From: Halobacteriales archaeon QS_4_69_31
GTDB lineage: Archaea > Halobacteriota > Halobacteria > Halobacteriales > Haloarculaceae
Length of the DNA stretch: 48,245 nt
Direction of reading: 5' to 3'
Assembly (NCBI GenBank): GCA_003021655.1
Contig: PXRP01000028.1
Location: 23,635-71,879 of the forward strand
Shown here: one piece after another, positions 34,342 through 45,265 of the stretch
Layout: every line of letters starts with the position of its first letter
Position numbering within the stretch: position 1 is the stretch's first letter
Position numbers and translations under genes: made by a program
Notes under the pieces: generated by a model
Seen by the model: the letters and a program-made list of their open reading frames with translations, nothing else
Databases searched by the model: none
What the model was told of the DNA's origin: nothing

Positions 34342-36168
34342 ATGAGCAAACAACGCGAAGCCAAAGTCTACGTCAACGGGAGCCTGGTCGGGACCCACCC
34401 GAGCCCGGACCAGCTAGCCGCACAGATCCGCCAGGCGCGACGCCGGGGGGAGGTCTCCGAGATGGTCAACGTCTCGGTCAAGGAACGCACCGGGGAGGTC
34501 ATCGTCAACGCCGACGCCGGCCGCGCCCGCCGTCCGCTGCTGGTCGTCGAGGACGGCAAACCCCTCATCGACGACGCCGAGATCGAGGCCGTCAAGGAGG
34601 GCGAGATCGCCTTCGAGGGCCTCGTCGACGCCGGCTACGTCGAGTTCATCGACGCCGAGGAGGAAGAGGACATCTACGTCGCCGTCGACGAGACCGAACT
34701 CACCCCCGACCACACCCACCTCGAGGTCGACCCGCAACTGATGTTCGGCATCGGGGCCGGGATGATCCCCTACCCCGAGCACAACGCCTCGCCCCGCATC
34801 ACGATGGGGTCGGGGATGATCAAACAGTCGCTGGGGCTGCCCAGCGCGAACTACCGGATCCGGCCCGACACGCGCCAGCACCTCCTGCATTACCCGCAGT
34901 TGTCGCTGGTCAAGACCCAGACGACCGAACAGATCGGCTACGACGAGCGCCCGGCCGCCCAGAACTTCGTCGTCGCGGTCATGTCCTACGAGGGGTTCAA
35001 CATTGAGGACGCGCTCGTGATGAACAAGGGCTCGGTCGACCGGGCGCTGGCCCGGTCGCACTTCTTCAGGACCTACGAGGGCGAGGAACGCCGCTATCCG
35101 GGCGGCCAGGAGGACCACTTCGAGATCCCCGACGAGGAGGTGCGGGGCGCCCGCGGCGAGGAGGCGTACACCCACCTCGACGAGGACGGCCTCGTCAACC
35201 CGGAGACGCCGGTCGGCGAGAACGACGTCCTGCTGGGGAAGACGTCGCCGCCCCGCTTCCTCGAAGAGCCCGACGACATGGGCGGGCTCAGTCCGCAGAA
35301 ACGCCGCGAGACCAGCGTCACGATGCGCTCGGGCGAGTCGGGCGTCGTCGACACCGTCACGCTCATGGAGGGCGAGGACGGGTCGAAGCTCTCGAAGGTC
35401 TCCGTGCGCGACGAGCGCATCCCCGAACTGGGCGACAAGTTCGCCTCCCGGCACGGACAGAAGGGCGTCGTCGGCCACATCGCCCCCCAGGAGGACATGC
35501 CATTCACCGAACAGGGCGTGGCGCCGGACCTCATCCTCAATCCCCACGCCCTCCCGTCGCGGATGACCGTCGGCCACATCCTGGAGATGATCGGCGGCAA
35601 GGTCGGCTCCCTGGAGGGCCGGCGCGTCGACGGCACCGCCTTCACCGGCGAGGGCGAGGACGATCTCCGGCAGTCGCTGGTCGACCACGGCTTCGACTCC
35701 AGCGGCAAGGAGGCGCTGTATTCGGGCGTGACCGGTGAGAAGATCGAGGCCGAGATCTTCGTCGGGACCATCTTCTACCAGAAACTGTACCACATGGTCT
35801 CGAACAAGATCCACGCCCGGTCGCGCGGCCCGGTGCAAGTGCTAACCCGCCAGCCCACGGAGGGGCGGGCCCGCGAGGGCGGCCTGCGCGTCGGCGAGAT
35901 GGAACGGGACGTCCTCATCGGCCACGGCGCGGCGATGGCGCTCAAAGAGCGCCTGCTCGACGAGTCCGACCGCGAGTTCATCAACGTCTGCGGGGAGTGT
36001 GGGATGACCGCCGTCGAGAACGTCGAGCAACGCCGGGTCTACTGTCCCAACTGCGACGAGGAAACCGAGATCCACGAGGTCGAGATGAGCTACGCCTTCA
36101 AACTCCTGCTCGACGAGATGAAAGCGCTGGGCATCGCGCCCCGCATCGAACTGGAGGACGCAGTCTAA
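34342..36168 (+). CDS. rpoB1: DNA-directed RNA polymerase subunit B'
   Basis: This 608-residue protein is the C-terminal half of the beta/Rpb2 subunit. It contains the catalytic [15 protein letters not shown] motif, [11 protein letters not shown], and a C-terminal zinc ribbon CGECG...CPNC (near 553-576). It helps bind nucleotides and holds the RNA-DNA hybrid together with A'. The ATG at 34342 starts [19 protein letters not shown], typical of the family. No intein is present here, unlike in the next two genes. Confidence 0.97.
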   Translation: MSKQREAKVYVNGSLVGTHPSPDQLAAQIRQARRRGEVSEMVNVSVKERTGEVIVNADAGRARRPLLVVEDGKPLIDDAEIEAVKEGEIAFEGLVDAGYVEFIDAEEEEDIYVAVDETELTPDHTHLEVDPQLMFGIGAGMIPYPEHNASPRITMGSGMIKQSLGLPSANYRIRPDTRQHLLHYPQLSLVKTQTTEQIGYDERPAAQNFVVAVMSYEGFNIEDALVMNKGSVDRALARSHFFRTYEGEERRYPGGQEDHFEIPDEEVRGARGEEAYTHLDEDGLVNPETPVGENDVLLGKTSPPRFLEEPDDMGGLSPQKRRETSVTMRSGESGVVDTVTLMEGEDGSKLSKVSVRDERIPELGDKFASRHGQKGVVGHIAPQEDMPFTEQGVAPDLILNPHALPSRMTVGHILEMIGGKVGSLEGRRVDGTAFTGEGEDDLRQSLVDHGFDSSGKEALYSGVTGEKIEAEIFVGTIFYQKLYHMVSNKIHARSRGPVQVLTRQPTEGRAREGGLRVGEMERDVLIGHGAAMALKERLLDESDREFINVCGECGMTAVENVEQRRVYCPNCDEETEIHEVEMSYAFKLLLDEMKALGIAPRIELEDAV

Positions 36169-36169
36169 C

Positions 36170-39100
36170 ATGAGCGCACAGGGAACCCCACAGGAGATCG
36201 GTCAGATCAGCTTCGGGCTGATGGACCCCGAGGAGTACCGCGAGATGAGCGCCACGAAGGTCATCACGGCCGACACCTACGACGACGACGGCTTCCCCAT
36301 CGACATGGGGCTGATGGACCCGCGCCTGGGGGTCATCGACCCCGGGCTGGAGTGTAAGACCTGCGGGAAACACTCCGGGTCGTGTAACGGCCACTTCGGC
36401 CACATCGAACTGGCCGCGCCGGTCATCCACGTCGGCTTCGCGCGGCTCATCCGCCGGCTGCTGCGCGGGACCTGCCGGGAGTGTTCGCGGCTGACCCCCG
36501 TCGACGGCCGCCGCGTCGCCGACGCCGAACAGGCCGCCGAGGAGCGCAAACGCGAGTACCGCGAGCAGCTCCGGCGCACGAAGGAACTCGGCAAAGACCC
36601 CAGCGACGTGCTCAAGTCGGCCATCCGCGAGTGCCGGAAAGTCGACTACTGCCCGTACTGTGGCGCCAAGCAGTTCGACATCAAACACGAGAAACCCACC
36701 ACGTACTACGAGATCATCGAGGTGCCCCACTCGGAGCTGTCCAAGCGGCTCGAACGCGCGATGGACCCCGAGGACGGCGCGCCGGTCACCCCGGAGGACA
36801 TCGCCGACGAACTCGAGGACAGCGACTTCGAGCCCGGGCGCATCCGCGAGTTGCTCTCGGGCACCTACCGCCCCGACCGCAACGACATCGACCGGCTGAA
36901 GAACCTCGGCCGGGCGCTGGGCCGGCTCAACGACCTCGAGGAGGTCGACCCGAGCATCGACTCCTCGGCGGATTATTTCGTCCAGGAGGACATGGACAAG
37001 CTGATGCCCTCGGACACCCGCGACTGGTTCGAGGCCATCCCCGACGAGGACATCGAGGCCATCGGCATCAACCCCGACCGGTCCCGGCCGGAGTGGATGG
37101 TCCTCACGGTCCTGCCGGTGCCGCCGGTGACCGCTCGGCCCTCGATCACGCTGGACAACGGCCAGCGCTCCGAGGACGACCTTACGCACAAGCTCGTCGA
37201 CATCATCCGCATCAATCAGCGGTTCATGGAAAACCGCGAGGCCGGCGCCCCGCAACTCATCATCGAGGACCTCTGGGAACTGCTCCAGTACCACGTCACC
37301 ACCTTCATGGACAACGAGATCAGCGGGACGCCGCCGGCTCGCCACCGCTCCGGGCGGCCGCTGAAGACCCTCTCGCAGCGCCTGAAGGGCAAGGAGGGCC
37401 GGTTCCGCGGCTCGCTGTCCGGGAAACGGGTCAACTTCTCGGCCCGGACCGTGATCTCGCCGGACCCCACCCTCTCGCTCAACGAGGTCGGCGTCCCGGA
37501 CCGGGTCGCCAGCGAGATGACCCAGACGATGAACGTGAACGAGCGCAACCTCGACGAGGCCCGCCGGTACGTCGCCAACGGGCCCGAGCGACACCCGGGC
37601 GCGAACTACGTCCGCCGCCACGACGGCCGCCGGCTCAAGGTGACCGAGAAAAACTGCGAGGAACTCGCCGAGAAGGTCGAACCCGGCTGGGAAGTGTCGC
37701 GGCACCTCATCGACGGCGACATCGTGATCTTCAACCGCCAGCCGTCGCTGCACCGGATGTCGATCATGGCCCACGAGGTCGTCGTGATGCCGTACAAGAC
37801 CTTCCGGCTCAATACGACCGTGTGTGTCGTTGGTGACACGACAGTCGACTGCGGTGGATACGAGCGCCGGATCGACGCTATCGAGGACAACTGGGACGAC
37901 GAGGTCGTCACGACATACGACCCCGACGACCGCGAGACCCGTGAGACGGACCTGCAGGACTTCTGGTCGCTGCTGCCGTCGGAATACGGTGCGACGGTCC
38001 ATCGCGTCGAGACGGAGTTCGGTGAAATTGTCGCGACATCCGACCACCCCCTGGAGACGCCGGACGGGGCCGTCCCGGTCGAAGACCTCGAACCGGGCGA
38101 CGAGTTGTTCCGTCGTCCGGTCGACCTACCCGAGTTCGAACCGGACGACGACGAACAGATCGCAGTGACAGAAGACGATGTCCGCGAGGCCGCACCCGAG
38201 GCAACCTACGTCGGGCACATGCTTCGGACGCTCGACGGACTGGTACCCTTCGACGCACACTCGCGTGAGGGTGTCGCCGTCGCCAGACTCGTCGGTCACC
38301 TCTTCGGTGACGGGACGCTGGACTTACACGGTCAGACGGGGCGCCTGTTTTTCAGAGCGTCTCGAGATGACCTCCAGGCGGTCCAGAACGACCTCGAACG
38401 GCTTGGATTCGATCCGGAGGAGCCGGTGCTGAAAGAGAACACAGGACAGATCGTCGCTGCAGACGGTGGGACGAAGCATGTCGAGGGAAGCGGCTGGTCG
38501 ATGAAAGTCGGGAGCAAACCCCTGGCTTCGTTCATGGCGGCTGCGGGCGTTCCCGCCGGCGACAAGGCACAGTCCGACGCGACGGTGCCCGAGTGGATCA
38601 GGAATGGCCCGAGGGCGGTCAAGCGTGCGTTCCTGAGTAGCTACTTCGGAGCGGAACTGAGCACTCCGTCCTACCGCGGTCATAAGCTGTTCCGACAGCC
38701 CGTGTTCAAGCTATCGCGGACCGAAGATGTCGTCGACGCTGGAAAACAGTTCGTCGAACAGATCGACGCAATACTCGAGGAATTCGGAACCGGTATCTCA
38801 AACGTTCGCGTCCGACCGAGTAATCGACGACAGGACGGGTCGGTCTCACAGCAGATCGTCGCCGAGTTAGAAGCCAGTCACGAGGCAGTCGAAGCGCTGT
38901 TCGGCCGGATCGGCTACACCTACAACTCCGACGCCGAAGCAGAGGCACGGCTGGCGTACGGATACCTCTCGGACAAACCCCACGGCGCGTTCGCAATCGA
39001 ACAGTTTCCGGATTACGACGACTGGAAAGAGGAGCGAGTCGTGAATGAGAACGAGGGTATAATATCCGATAGTATAAAAGAAATAGAAAGAGCCGAAAAT

Positions 39101-40534
39101 CAGAGAGTATACGACATTACAACCGAAGATAAAGCACACAAATTCATCGCGAATGAATTAGTGTCAAATAATTGTCCTCCATACAACGCGGACTTCGACG
39201 GCGACGAGATGAACATGCACGCCCTCCAGAACGAGGAGGCCCGCGCGGAGGCCCGCGTGCTGATGCGGGTCCAGGAACAGATGCTCAGCCCGAAGATGGG
39301 CGAGAACATCATCGGCGCGATCCAGGACCACGTCTCGGGGACGTACCTCCTGACCCACACGAACCCCCGGTTCAACGAGACCCAGGCGCTGGACCTGCTC
39401 CGTGCGACCCGGATCGACGAGTTGCCCGAGGCCGACGGGACCGAAGACGGCGGGGTCTACTGGACCGGGCGGACGCTGTTCTCGGAGCTGTTGCCCGACG
39501 ACCTCGACCTGGCGTTTACCTCCTCGGCGGGCGACACGGTCGTCATCGAGGACGGCCAGATGCGCGAGGGCACCATCGACGAGGACGCCGTCGGCGCGTT
39601 CGGCGGCGAGGTCGTCGACACCATCGCCAAGGAGTACTCGAAGACGCGGGCGCGCATCTTCATCAACGAGGTGGCTGCGCTGGCGACCCGCTCTATCATG
39701 CACTTCGGGTTCTCGATCGGGATCGACGACGAGTCGATAGACCCCGAGGCCGAAGAGCGCATCGATGAGGCCATCGACAACGCCTACGAGCGCGTCGGGG
39801 AACTCATCGAGACCTACGAGGCGGGCGAACTCGAACCGCTGCCGGGCCGGCCGGTCGACGAGACACTGGAGATGAAGGTCATGTCGACGCTCAGCAAGGC
39901 CCGGGACACCGCCGGCGACATCGCCGAGGACCACTTCGCCGAGGACAACCCCGCGGTCATCATGGCCGATTCCGGCGCCCGCGGGTCGATGCTGAACCTC
40001 ACGCAGATGGCCGGCTGTGTCGGCCAGCAGGCGGTCCGGGGCGAGCGCATCAACCGCGGCTACGAGGACCGCACGCTCAGTCACTTCAAGCCCCACGACC
40101 TCTCCCCGGAGGCGCGTGGCTTCGTGGAACACTCCTACCGCGGCGGACTCGAACCCAAGGAGTTTTTCTTCCACGCGATGGGCGGCCGCGAAGGGCTGGT
40201 CGACACGGCGGTGCGGACCTCGAAGTCGGGGTACCTGCAGCGCCGCCTCATCAACGCCCTCTCGGAACTGGAGACCCAGTACGACGGCACCGTCCGGGAC
40301 ACCTCGGACACGGTCGTCCAGTTCGAGTTCGGCGAGGACGGCACCTCACCGGTCCAGGTCTCCTCGGCCGAGGAGGGCCAGACCGTCGACGTCGAGTCGA
40401 TCACCGAACGCGTCCTCGACTCCGAGTTCGACTCCGAGGCCGAACGCGAGCGGTTCCTCGGCGAACGGCCCGAGCCGACGAACCTCTCCGAGCACGCCGA
40501 CGACTGGTGGATGGAAGCGGCGGGGGGTGACTGA
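36170..40534 (+). CDS. rpoA1: DNA-directed RNA polymerase subunit A' with intein
   Basis: This 1454-residue precursor is the N-terminal part of the beta'/Rpb1 subunit and gives a mature A' of about 1004 residues after splicing. Zinc-binding [17 protein letters not shown] (61-79), CRECSRL, and CPYCGAK (near 161) lie in the clamp. [13 protein letters not shown] precedes the insertion. The intein (residues 552-1001) separates FRLNTTV from [16 protein letters not shown]. The three aspartates of NADFDGD (1008, 1010, 1012 in precursor numbering) hold the catalytic Mg2+, so no active enzyme can form until the intein is removed. The gene ends 2 bp before rpoA2. Confidence 0.97.
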   Translation: MSAQGTPQEIGQISFGLMDPEEYREMSATKVITADTYDDDGFPIDMGLMDPRLGVIDPGLECKTCGKHSGSCNGHFGHIELAAPVIHVGFARLIRRLLRGTCRECSRLTPVDGRRVADAEQAAEERKREYREQLRRTKELGKDPSDVLKSAIRECRKVDYCPYCGAKQFDIKHEKPTTYYEIIEVPHSELSKRLERAMDPEDGAPVTPEDIADELEDSDFEPGRIRELLSGTYRPDRNDIDRLKNLGRALGRLNDLEEVDPSIDSSADYFVQEDMDKLMPSDTRDWFEAIPDEDIEAIGINPDRSRPEWMVLTVLPVPPVTARPSITLDNGQRSEDDLTHKLVDIIRINQRFMENREAGAPQLIIEDLWELLQYHVTTFMDNEISGTPPARHRSGRPLKTLSQRLKGKEGRFRGSLSGKRVNFSARTVISPDPTLSLNEVGVPDRVASEMTQTMNVNERNLDEARRYVANGPERHPGANYVRRHDGRRLKVTEKNCEELAEKVEPGWEVSRHLIDGDIVIFNRQPSLHRMSIMAHEVVVMPYKTFRLNTTVCVVGDTTVDCGGYERRIDAIEDNWDDEVVTTYDPDDRETRETDLQDFWSLLPSEYGATVHRVETEFGEIVATSDHPLETPDGAVPVEDLEPGDELFRRPVDLPEFEPDDDEQIAVTEDDVREAAPEATYVGHMLRTLDGLVPFDAHSREGVAVARLVGHLFGDGTLDLHGQTGRLFFRASRDDLQAVQNDLERLGFDPEEPVLKENTGQIVAADGGTKHVEGSGWSMKVGSKPLASFMAAAGVPAGDKAQSDATVPEWIRNGPRAVKRAFLSSYFGAELSTPSYRGHKLFRQPVFKLSRTEDVVDAGKQFVEQIDAILEEFGTGISNVRVRPSNRRQDGSVSQQIVAELEASHEAVEALFGRIGYTYNSDAEAEARLAYGYLSDKPHGAFAIEQFPDYDDWKEERVVNENEGIISDSIKEIERAENQRVYDITTEDKAHKFIANELVSNNCPPYNADFDGDEMNMHALQNEEARAEARVLMRVQEQMLSPKMGENIIGAIQDHVSGTYLLTHTNPRFNETQALDLLRATRIDELPEADGTEDGGVYWTGRTLFSELLPDDLDLAFTSSAGDTVVIEDGQMREGTIDEDAVGAFGGEVVDTIAKEYSKTRARIFINEVAALATRSIMHFGFSIGIDDESIDPEAEERIDEAIDNAYERVGELIETYEAGELEPLPGRPVDETLEMKVMSTLSKARDTAGDIAEDHFAEDNPAVIMADSGARGSMLNLTQMAGCVGQQAVRGERINRGYEDRTLSHFKPHDLSPEARGFVEHSYRGGLEPKEFFFHAMGGREGLVDTAVRTSKSGYLQRRLINALSELETQYDGTVRDTSDTVVQFEFGEDGTSPVQVSSAEEGQTVDVESITERVLDSEFDSEAERERFLGERPEPTNLSEHADDWWMEAAGGD
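37823..39172 (+). mobile_element. Intein in RNA polymerase A' (LAGLIDADG homing endonuclease)
   Basis: This in-frame insert encodes 450 residues. Block A starts with Cys1 ([12 protein letters not shown]). Block B has T72xxH75 in [13 protein letters not shown]. The endonuclease motifs are LVGHLFGDG (156-164) and FLSSYFGAE (270-278). Block F is [14 protein letters not shown] (from 428), and the end is LVSNN followed by C+1 of the extein. The penultimate residue is Asn, not the usual His. Bases 39041-39172 are only about one-third G+C (45 of 132 by hand count) and include four ATA and two AGA codons, unlike the rest of the window. Confidence 0.95.
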
Positions 40535-40536
40535 CC

Positions 40537-43209
40537 GTGGAGGTCGACGAGGACGTCAGAGCGCTGGTCGAGGACACTACCCTCCCGCGCCGTCTCAAGG
40601 AGGACGTCTACGAGGAGGTCGCCGCCCGCGGGGACCTCTCGCTCGAAGCAGTCGACGAGGTCGTCCAGGCCGTCGAGAGCCAGTACCTCGACACGCGCGT
40701 GGACCCGCTGGACCCGGTCGGGACCGTCAGCGCACAGTCCATCGGGGAACCGGGAACGCAGATGAGCGTCCCCGCCGAAGAGCGGGTCATCGTGCGTCGA
40801 AACGGCGAGACGGACGTGACCGAAATCGGCGGGCTCGTCGACGGACTCGCGGCCGTCCGGGAGACCCGTTCCGTCGACGGCCACGAGGTCGTCACGGCGC
40901 CGGAGAACATGGAGGTGCTCTCGCTGCGGGCCGACGAACGAGTCGCGTGGAAGCCACTCGACGAGGTCAGCCGCCACGAGGCACCGCCGGAACTGCTCCG
41001 GTTCGAACTCGAATCCGGGCGGGACGTTCGGGCGACGAAATCTCACTCGTTTGTCACGCGACGGGACAACGAGGTCGTTCCAGTCCCGGGGGAGGAGTTG
41101 ACTGGCGGCGACTGGCTCCCGGTCGTTCGCTCGTTCGATGGGAACGGCCCCGGGACGGTCAACCTCCGCGAGTATCTGGATAGCGACGACTACTGGTTCA
41201 CCTCCACGCTGACCGACGGCGGTGTCGCGGCCGACAGTCCGGCTGGCAAAGACCAGACCCGGAACAAGCGCGAGGCGCTCGCGGCCGGCGAACTCGACGA
41301 AGGGGCCGTCTATCCCGTCCAGGGGACGGTCGGCCTGCCCGAGGAGTTCCCGCTCGACGGGACGACCGGATTCTTCCTCGGCGCGTTCCTCTCGGAGGGG
41401 AACGCCACGGACGACTACGTCTCGATTTCGAATGTCGACGCTGACTTCCAGCACTGTGTGCGCTCCGTTGCAGAGCGGTTCGGTCTCTCGGTCAGCGAGT
41501 ACGACAACGAGAGCGGATTCGGGACGGGACACGGCCTTCGGGTCAACGGCACGGTCCTCGCGGACTTCGTTCGGACCGTCTGCTATGCCGACGGTGAGAA
41601 AGCCGTTCCCGGCTTCGCCTTCGGAGCGCCCCGGACGTTCGTTCGAGCGCTGCTCGCGGGGTATTTCAGCGGAAATGGCACCGTCGCCGACCGCGCCGTT
41701 CGTGCGAGTTCCACGTCACGCCGACTTCTCGAAGGGATCGCTCTCCTCCTCGGTCGATTCGACATCTACGGTCGGTTCGGCAGCGGGGACGGTTCGACGA
41801 CACTCCGGATCCCGTCGAAGTACGTCCCCGCGTTCGCGGAGCGGATCGGCCTCGTCGGCGACCGCGGCGACCGACTCGATGCAGCTGCCTCGGAGATCGA
41901 CCCGAACGGCCCGGACGCGACGGACCAGATCCCGAACGTCGGCGACGCGCTCGAGACTGTGGCGGCGGCGGCAGACATGCCATCGCGTCAGGTCCACAGC
42001 GCGCACGAACGACAGCGGATCGGACGCAACCGCCTCTCGGAGATCGTTGCCAACACCGCGGAATCGACCGCGGACGAACCGGCGGCGCTTGCGGATCTCG
42101 AACGGGCCGTCGAGAGTGACGTGGTCTGGGAGCGTATCGAGTCGGTCGAGACGGTCACGCCGGACCACGAGTACGTCTACGACTTCTCCGTCGGGGGACT
42201 GGAGACGTTCACCACGGCCCAGGGCGTCGTCACCCACAACACGATGAACACCTTCCACTACGCGGGCGTCGCGGAGATCGACGTCACGCAGGGGTTGCCG
42301 CGGCTCATCGAACTGGTCGACGCCCGGAAGGAGCCGGACACGCCGACGATGTCGATCCGGCTCGACGAGGCGTACGCGACCGACCGCGAGAAGGCCCACG
42401 AGGTCGTCTGGCAGATCGAGTCGACGAAGATCCTCCAGCTCGGGGACGTCTCGACGAACGTCGCGGACATGCTCGTCCAGATCGACCTCAACGAGGAGAC
42501 GCTGCGCGAGCGGTGGCCGACCGCCGACAGCCTAGACGAGGTCGTCGAGGACATCGCGACGACCATCGAGTCGTCGCTGGGCGTCGACGTGAGCACGCCC
42601 GCGCGGACGGTCGTCCAGTTCGGTCCGGAGGAGCCCAGCTACCGCGACCTGCTCCAGCTCGTCGAGGAGCTGCGCGACATCGTCTTCAAGGGCATCGAAG
42701 ACGTCTCCCGCGTGGTCATCCGGAAAGAGGAGACCGAGCGCGGCGAGGAGTTCGAGCTCTACACGGAGGGGTCGGCGCTGGGCGACGTCCTCGGCATCGA
42801 GGGGGTCGACGCCTCGCGGACGACCTGCAACGACATCCACGAGATCTACCGCAACCTCGGCATCGAGGCGGCCCGCGAGGCCATCATCGACGAGATGTAC
42901 CTGACCCTCGAAGAGCAGGGGCTCGACGAGGTGAACATCCGCCACCTGATGCTGGTCGCGGACATCATGACCAACCGCGGGACGATCCAGTCGATCGGCC
43001 GCCACGGCATCTCGGGCAACAAGGAGTCGGTGCTGGCGCGGGCGGCCTTCGAGGTGACGGTCAACCACCTGCTCGACGCCGCCATCCACGGCGAGGTCGA
43101 CGACCTCAACGGCGTCACGGAGAACGTCATCGTCGGCAAGCCGATCAAGCTCGGTACCGGGGACGTCAACCTCCGCATGAACGCCGGGGGCAGCGGCAGC
43201 GCGGACTAG
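40537..43209 (+). CDS. rpoA2: DNA-directed RNA polymerase subunit A'' with intein
   Basis: This 890-residue precursor starts with GTG and gives a mature A'' of about 398 residues. It is the C-terminal part of beta'/Rpb1. The intein (residues 77-568) is inserted within SIGEPGTQM / [10 protein letters not shown], a segment of the bridge helix/trigger loop region that moves in each nucleotide addition. The C-extein includes [24 protein letters not shown] and a C-terminal [19 protein letters not shown] motif. It is in the same operon as A', B', B'' and H. Confidence 0.97.
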   Translation: MEVDEDVRALVEDTTLPRRLKEDVYEEVAARGDLSLEAVDEVVQAVESQYLDTRVDPLDPVGTVSAQSIGEPGTQMSVPAEERVIVRRNGETDVTEIGGLVDGLAAVRETRSVDGHEVVTAPENMEVLSLRADERVAWKPLDEVSRHEAPPELLRFELESGRDVRATKSHSFVTRRDNEVVPVPGEELTGGDWLPVVRSFDGNGPGTVNLREYLDSDDYWFTSTLTDGGVAADSPAGKDQTRNKREALAAGELDEGAVYPVQGTVGLPEEFPLDGTTGFFLGAFLSEGNATDDYVSISNVDADFQHCVRSVAERFGLSVSEYDNESGFGTGHGLRVNGTVLADFVRTVCYADGEKAVPGFAFGAPRTFVRALLAGYFSGNGTVADRAVRASSTSRRLLEGIALLLGRFDIYGRFGSGDGSTTLRIPSKYVPAFAERIGLVGDRGDRLDAAASEIDPNGPDATDQIPNVGDALETVAAAADMPSRQVHSAHERQRIGRNRLSEIVANTAESTADEPAALADLERAVESDVVWERIESVETVTPDHEYVYDFSVGGLETFTTAQGVVTHNTMNTFHYAGVAEIDVTQGLPRLIELVDARKEPDTPTMSIRLDEAYATDREKAHEVVWQIESTKILQLGDVSTNVADMLVQIDLNEETLRERWPTADSLDEVVEDIATTIESSLGVDVSTPARTVVQFGPEEPSYRDLLQLVEELRDIVFKGIEDVSRVVIRKEETERGEEFELYTEGSALGDVLGIEGVDASRTTCNDIHEIYRNLGIEAAREAIIDEMYLTLEEQGLDEVNIRHLMLVADIMTNRGTIQSIGRHGISGNKESVLARAAFEVTVNHLLDAAIHGEVDDLNGVTENVIVGKPIKLGTGDVNLRMNAGGSGSAD
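40765..42240 (+). mobile_element. Intein in RNA polymerase A'' (LAGLIDADG homing endonuclease)
   Basis: This in-frame insert encodes 492 residues. It begins with Ser1 ([16 protein letters not shown]). Block B is T91KSH94. Endonuclease motifs are [11 protein letters not shown] (203-213) and [10 protein letters not shown] (296-305). Block F is [13 protein letters not shown], and the end is VVTHN followed by Thr+1. The terminal His-Asn is canonical. The composition is similar to the host genes. Both endonuclease motifs look intact, although the catalytic acid in the first is Glu and the second has Asn in place of Asp. Those substitutions may weaken cutting. Confidence 0.95.
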
Positions 43210-43635
43210 ATGACGGTCACACTGTCCGACGAGGCGCGGCGGGTGATCGCTCTCTTCGAGGAAGAGACCGGCGCCACCGTCCGGGATTGCGTCGTCGACG
43301 AGGAGTTCGACCGCCTGCTGGTGCTGGTCAAGGCCGGCGAGATGGGCCAGGCCATCGGCCCCGGCGGCGCGAACGTCCAGCGCGTCGAACAGCGTCTCGA
43401 CCGCGAGATCAAACTCGTCGAGGACGCCCCGACCGCCGAGGACTTCGTCGCCAGCGCCCTCGCGCCCGCCGCCGTCTACAACGTCACGATAAGCGAGAAC
43501 GACAACACCGTCGCCTACGCCGAGGTGGCCGACGAGGACCGCGGGGTCGCCATCGGCGCCGACGGCCGCAACATCGAGGCCGCCCGTCGCCTCGCGGCCC
43601 GCCACTACGACGTCGACGGCATCGAACTGACCTGA
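43210..43635 (+). CDS. nusA: NusA-like KH-domain transcription factor
   Basis: This 141-residue protein has two KH domains, with GxxG loops in MGQAIGPGGANV (near 50-60) and VAIGADGRNIEA (near 113-123). Archaeal NusA is just this RNA-binding part of bacterial NusA, without the RNA-polymerase-binding and S1 domains. It probably takes part in transcription elongation or termination or rRNA handling. It immediately follows rpoA2, with no gap between stop and start. Confidence 0.93.
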   Translation: MTVTLSDEARRVIALFEEETGATVRDCVVDEEFDRLLVLVKAGEMGQAIGPGGANVQRVEQRLDREIKLVEDAPTAEDFVASALAPAAVYNVTISENDNTVAYAEVADEDRGVAIGADGRNIEAARRLAARHYDVDGIELT

Positions 43636-43678
43636 CGCTGTCGGCCCCATCGCTCGTTTCCCCGCTCGTGACCTGTGG

Positions 43679-43912
43679 GTGGTGTTTAGTTCAGCGAGAG
43701 CCGAACCGGGCGGGACGGGGCTCGTGGGGACACACCTGACTCGGCGGTTGCTCGACGACGGCCACGAGGTGGTCGTCGTCTCCCGGAGCGCCAGGTCGGT
43801 CGCGATGGACGAGGACGCGGGGACGCTCGACCGGGTGGAGGCCTCGGTGACCGACCGCGCGGCGCTGACCGACGTCACGCGGTACGGGCTGGCCGACCTG
43901 CGCTTCGGGTAG
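43679..43912 (+). pseudogene. Remnant of an NAD-dependent epimerase-type gene
   Basis: The frame encodes [26 protein letters not shown], a Rossmann NAD(P)-binding start of an extended SDR/epimerase, and then ends after about 65 residues at DLRFG. Intact members have about 300 residues. Sequence before GGTG (VFSSARAEP) is not a natural N-terminus. It is a small remnant between nusA and rps12. The operon flow is otherwise intact because rps12 has its own TATA box. Confidence 0.65.
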
Positions 43913-43970
43913 CACCCGCGCACCCCACTTCGGTGCGTGGCGGAGTTCCAGACACACGACGAAAGAGGAG

Positions 43971-43980
43971 CCTTAAGTAC
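43971..43980 (+). promoter_or_regulatory. TATA box for rps12-rps7
   Basis: CCTTAAGTAC centred 29 nt before the rps12 ATG at 44005. It allows rps12-rps7 to be transcribed apart from the polymerase genes. Confidence 0.6.
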
Positions 43981-44004
43981 CTCCGTCGGATACGCACGGG
44001 TACT

Positions 44005-44433
44005 ATGGCAAACGGCAAATACGCCGCGCGCAAACTCAAGAAGGAGCGCCAGAAACACCGGTGGTCCGACTCCGACTACGCGCGCCGCGAGCGGGGGCTG
44101 GGCGAGAAGTCCGACCCCCTGGAGGGCGCGCCACAGGGTCGGGGCATCGTTCTCGAGAAGATCGGCATCGAGGCCAAACAGCCCAACTCGGCGATCCGGA
44201 AGTGCGTCCGGGTCCAGCTCATCAAGAACGGTAAGCAGGTCTCGGCGTTCTGTCCCGGCGACGGCGCGATCTCCTTTATCGACGAGCACGACGAGGTGAC
44301 CATCGCCGGCATCGGCGGGGCCAAGGGCCGCGCAATGGGGGACATCTCCGGCGTCAACTACAAGGTCGAGAAAGTAAACGGCGTCTCGCTCATCGAACTC
44401 GTCCGCGGGAACGCGGAGAAACCGGTCCGATAA
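44005..44433 (+). CDS. rps12: 30S ribosomal protein S12 (uS12)
   Basis: This 142-residue protein is archaeal S12 of the decoding centre. It begins [20 protein letters not shown] and contains the conserved [21 protein letters not shown]. The ATG at 44005 is preferred over an upstream start because it follows the TATA box by 29 nt and has the conserved N-terminus. It is 1 bp from rps7. Confidence 0.97.
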   Translation: MANGKYAARKLKKERQKHRWSDSDYARRERGLGEKSDPLEGAPQGRGIVLEKIGIEAKQPNSAIRKCVRVQLIKNGKQVSAFCPGDGAISFIDEHDEVTIAGIGGAKGRAMGDISGVNYKVEKVNGVSLIELVRGNAEKPVR

Positions 44434-44434
44434 C

Positions 44435-45016
44435 ATGTCCGAGGCAGACTCCCAGTCCGCGAGCGCGAAGCTGTTCGACCGGTGGTCCGTCGAGGACATC
44501 GAGTACAGCGACCCCTCGACAGAGCGGTACATCACCGTCACCCCGATCGCACACACGATGGGGCGCCACGCCTCCAAGCAGTTCCAGAAGTCGGAGATCA
44601 GCATCGTCGAGCGCCTCATCAACCGGCTGATGCAGACCGACGAGAACACCGGCGACAAGGCCAAGACCATGCGGATCACCCAGGAGGCGTTCGAGATCGT
44701 CCACAGCCGCACCGACGAGAACCCCATCCAGGCGCTCGTCAGCGCCGTCGAGAACGCCGCCCCGCGAGAGGAGACCGTCCGCCTGAAGTACGGCGGCATC
44801 TCGGTGCCCCAGGCCGTCGACGTCGCGCCCCAGCGCCGCGTCGACCAGGCGCTGAAGTTCCTCGCCGAGGGCGTCTACAACGACGCCTTCAAGTCGCCCG
44901 TCGACGCCGAGGAAGCGCTGGCCAACCAGCTCGTCGGCGCCGCCAACAACGACGTCTCTACCTACGCCGTCAACCAGAAAGAGGAGAAAGAGCGCGTCGC
45001 GGCCGCCGCGCGGTAG
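44435..45016 (+). CDS. rps7: 30S ribosomal protein S7 (uS7)
   Basis: This 193-residue protein is archaeal S7, which nucleates the 30S head on 16S rRNA. It contains the typical SIVERLINRLMQ, APREETVRLKYGGISVPQAVDVAPQRRVDQAL and NQKEEKERVAAAAR segments. In many archaea EF-2 follows; here a gene remnant and a biotin cassette follow instead. Confidence 0.96.
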   Translation: MSEADSQSASAKLFDRWSVEDIEYSDPSTERYITVTPIAHTMGRHASKQFQKSEISIVERLINRLMQTDENTGDKAKTMRITQEAFEIVHSRTDENPIQALVSAVENAAPREETVRLKYGGISVPQAVDVAPQRRVDQALKFLAEGVYNDAFKSPVDAEEALANQLVGAANNDVSTYAVNQKEEKERVAAAAR

Positions 45017-45049
45017 TCTCTCCGTCTTCCCCGTTCTCTCCTCTCTCGA

Positions 45050-45160
45050 TTACCGGAATCGGCGTTCCGAGACCGCCTCGTAGCACTGCTCGCCGGTGAG
45101 TTGCCACGTGCCCGGCCCGAGCGCGGGGACCGACGCGCCCCGGACCTCGACGTACTCCAT
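45050..45160 (-). pseudogene. N-terminal remnant of an aldo/keto reductase
   Basis: The minus strand encodes a 36-residue peptide, MEYVEVRGASVPALGPGTWQ then LTGEQCYEAVSERRFR, followed by TAA. The PALGxGTWxLTGEECYEAV pattern is the start of aldo/keto reductases (usually about 260 residues or more). The GLGTW motif reads GPGTW. The gene is cut off directly after rps7. Bases 45161-45265 hold nothing I recognise. Confidence 0.65.
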
Positions 45161-45265
45161 GGACGCGCTTGACGGGCCACCGACAAGAAATCACTGTCGC
45201 GGGAGTCGGTCGACCCGTCCGGACGCGGTCCGGGCACCCGAGACAGGGGGGCGACCGCGCCGCGG

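Noticed and set aside
37823..39172. Group I intron or separate homing endonuclease gene in rpoA1
   Set aside because: The frame stays open through the insert and splice blocks A, B and F are present with Cys1 and Cys+1, so it is an intein.
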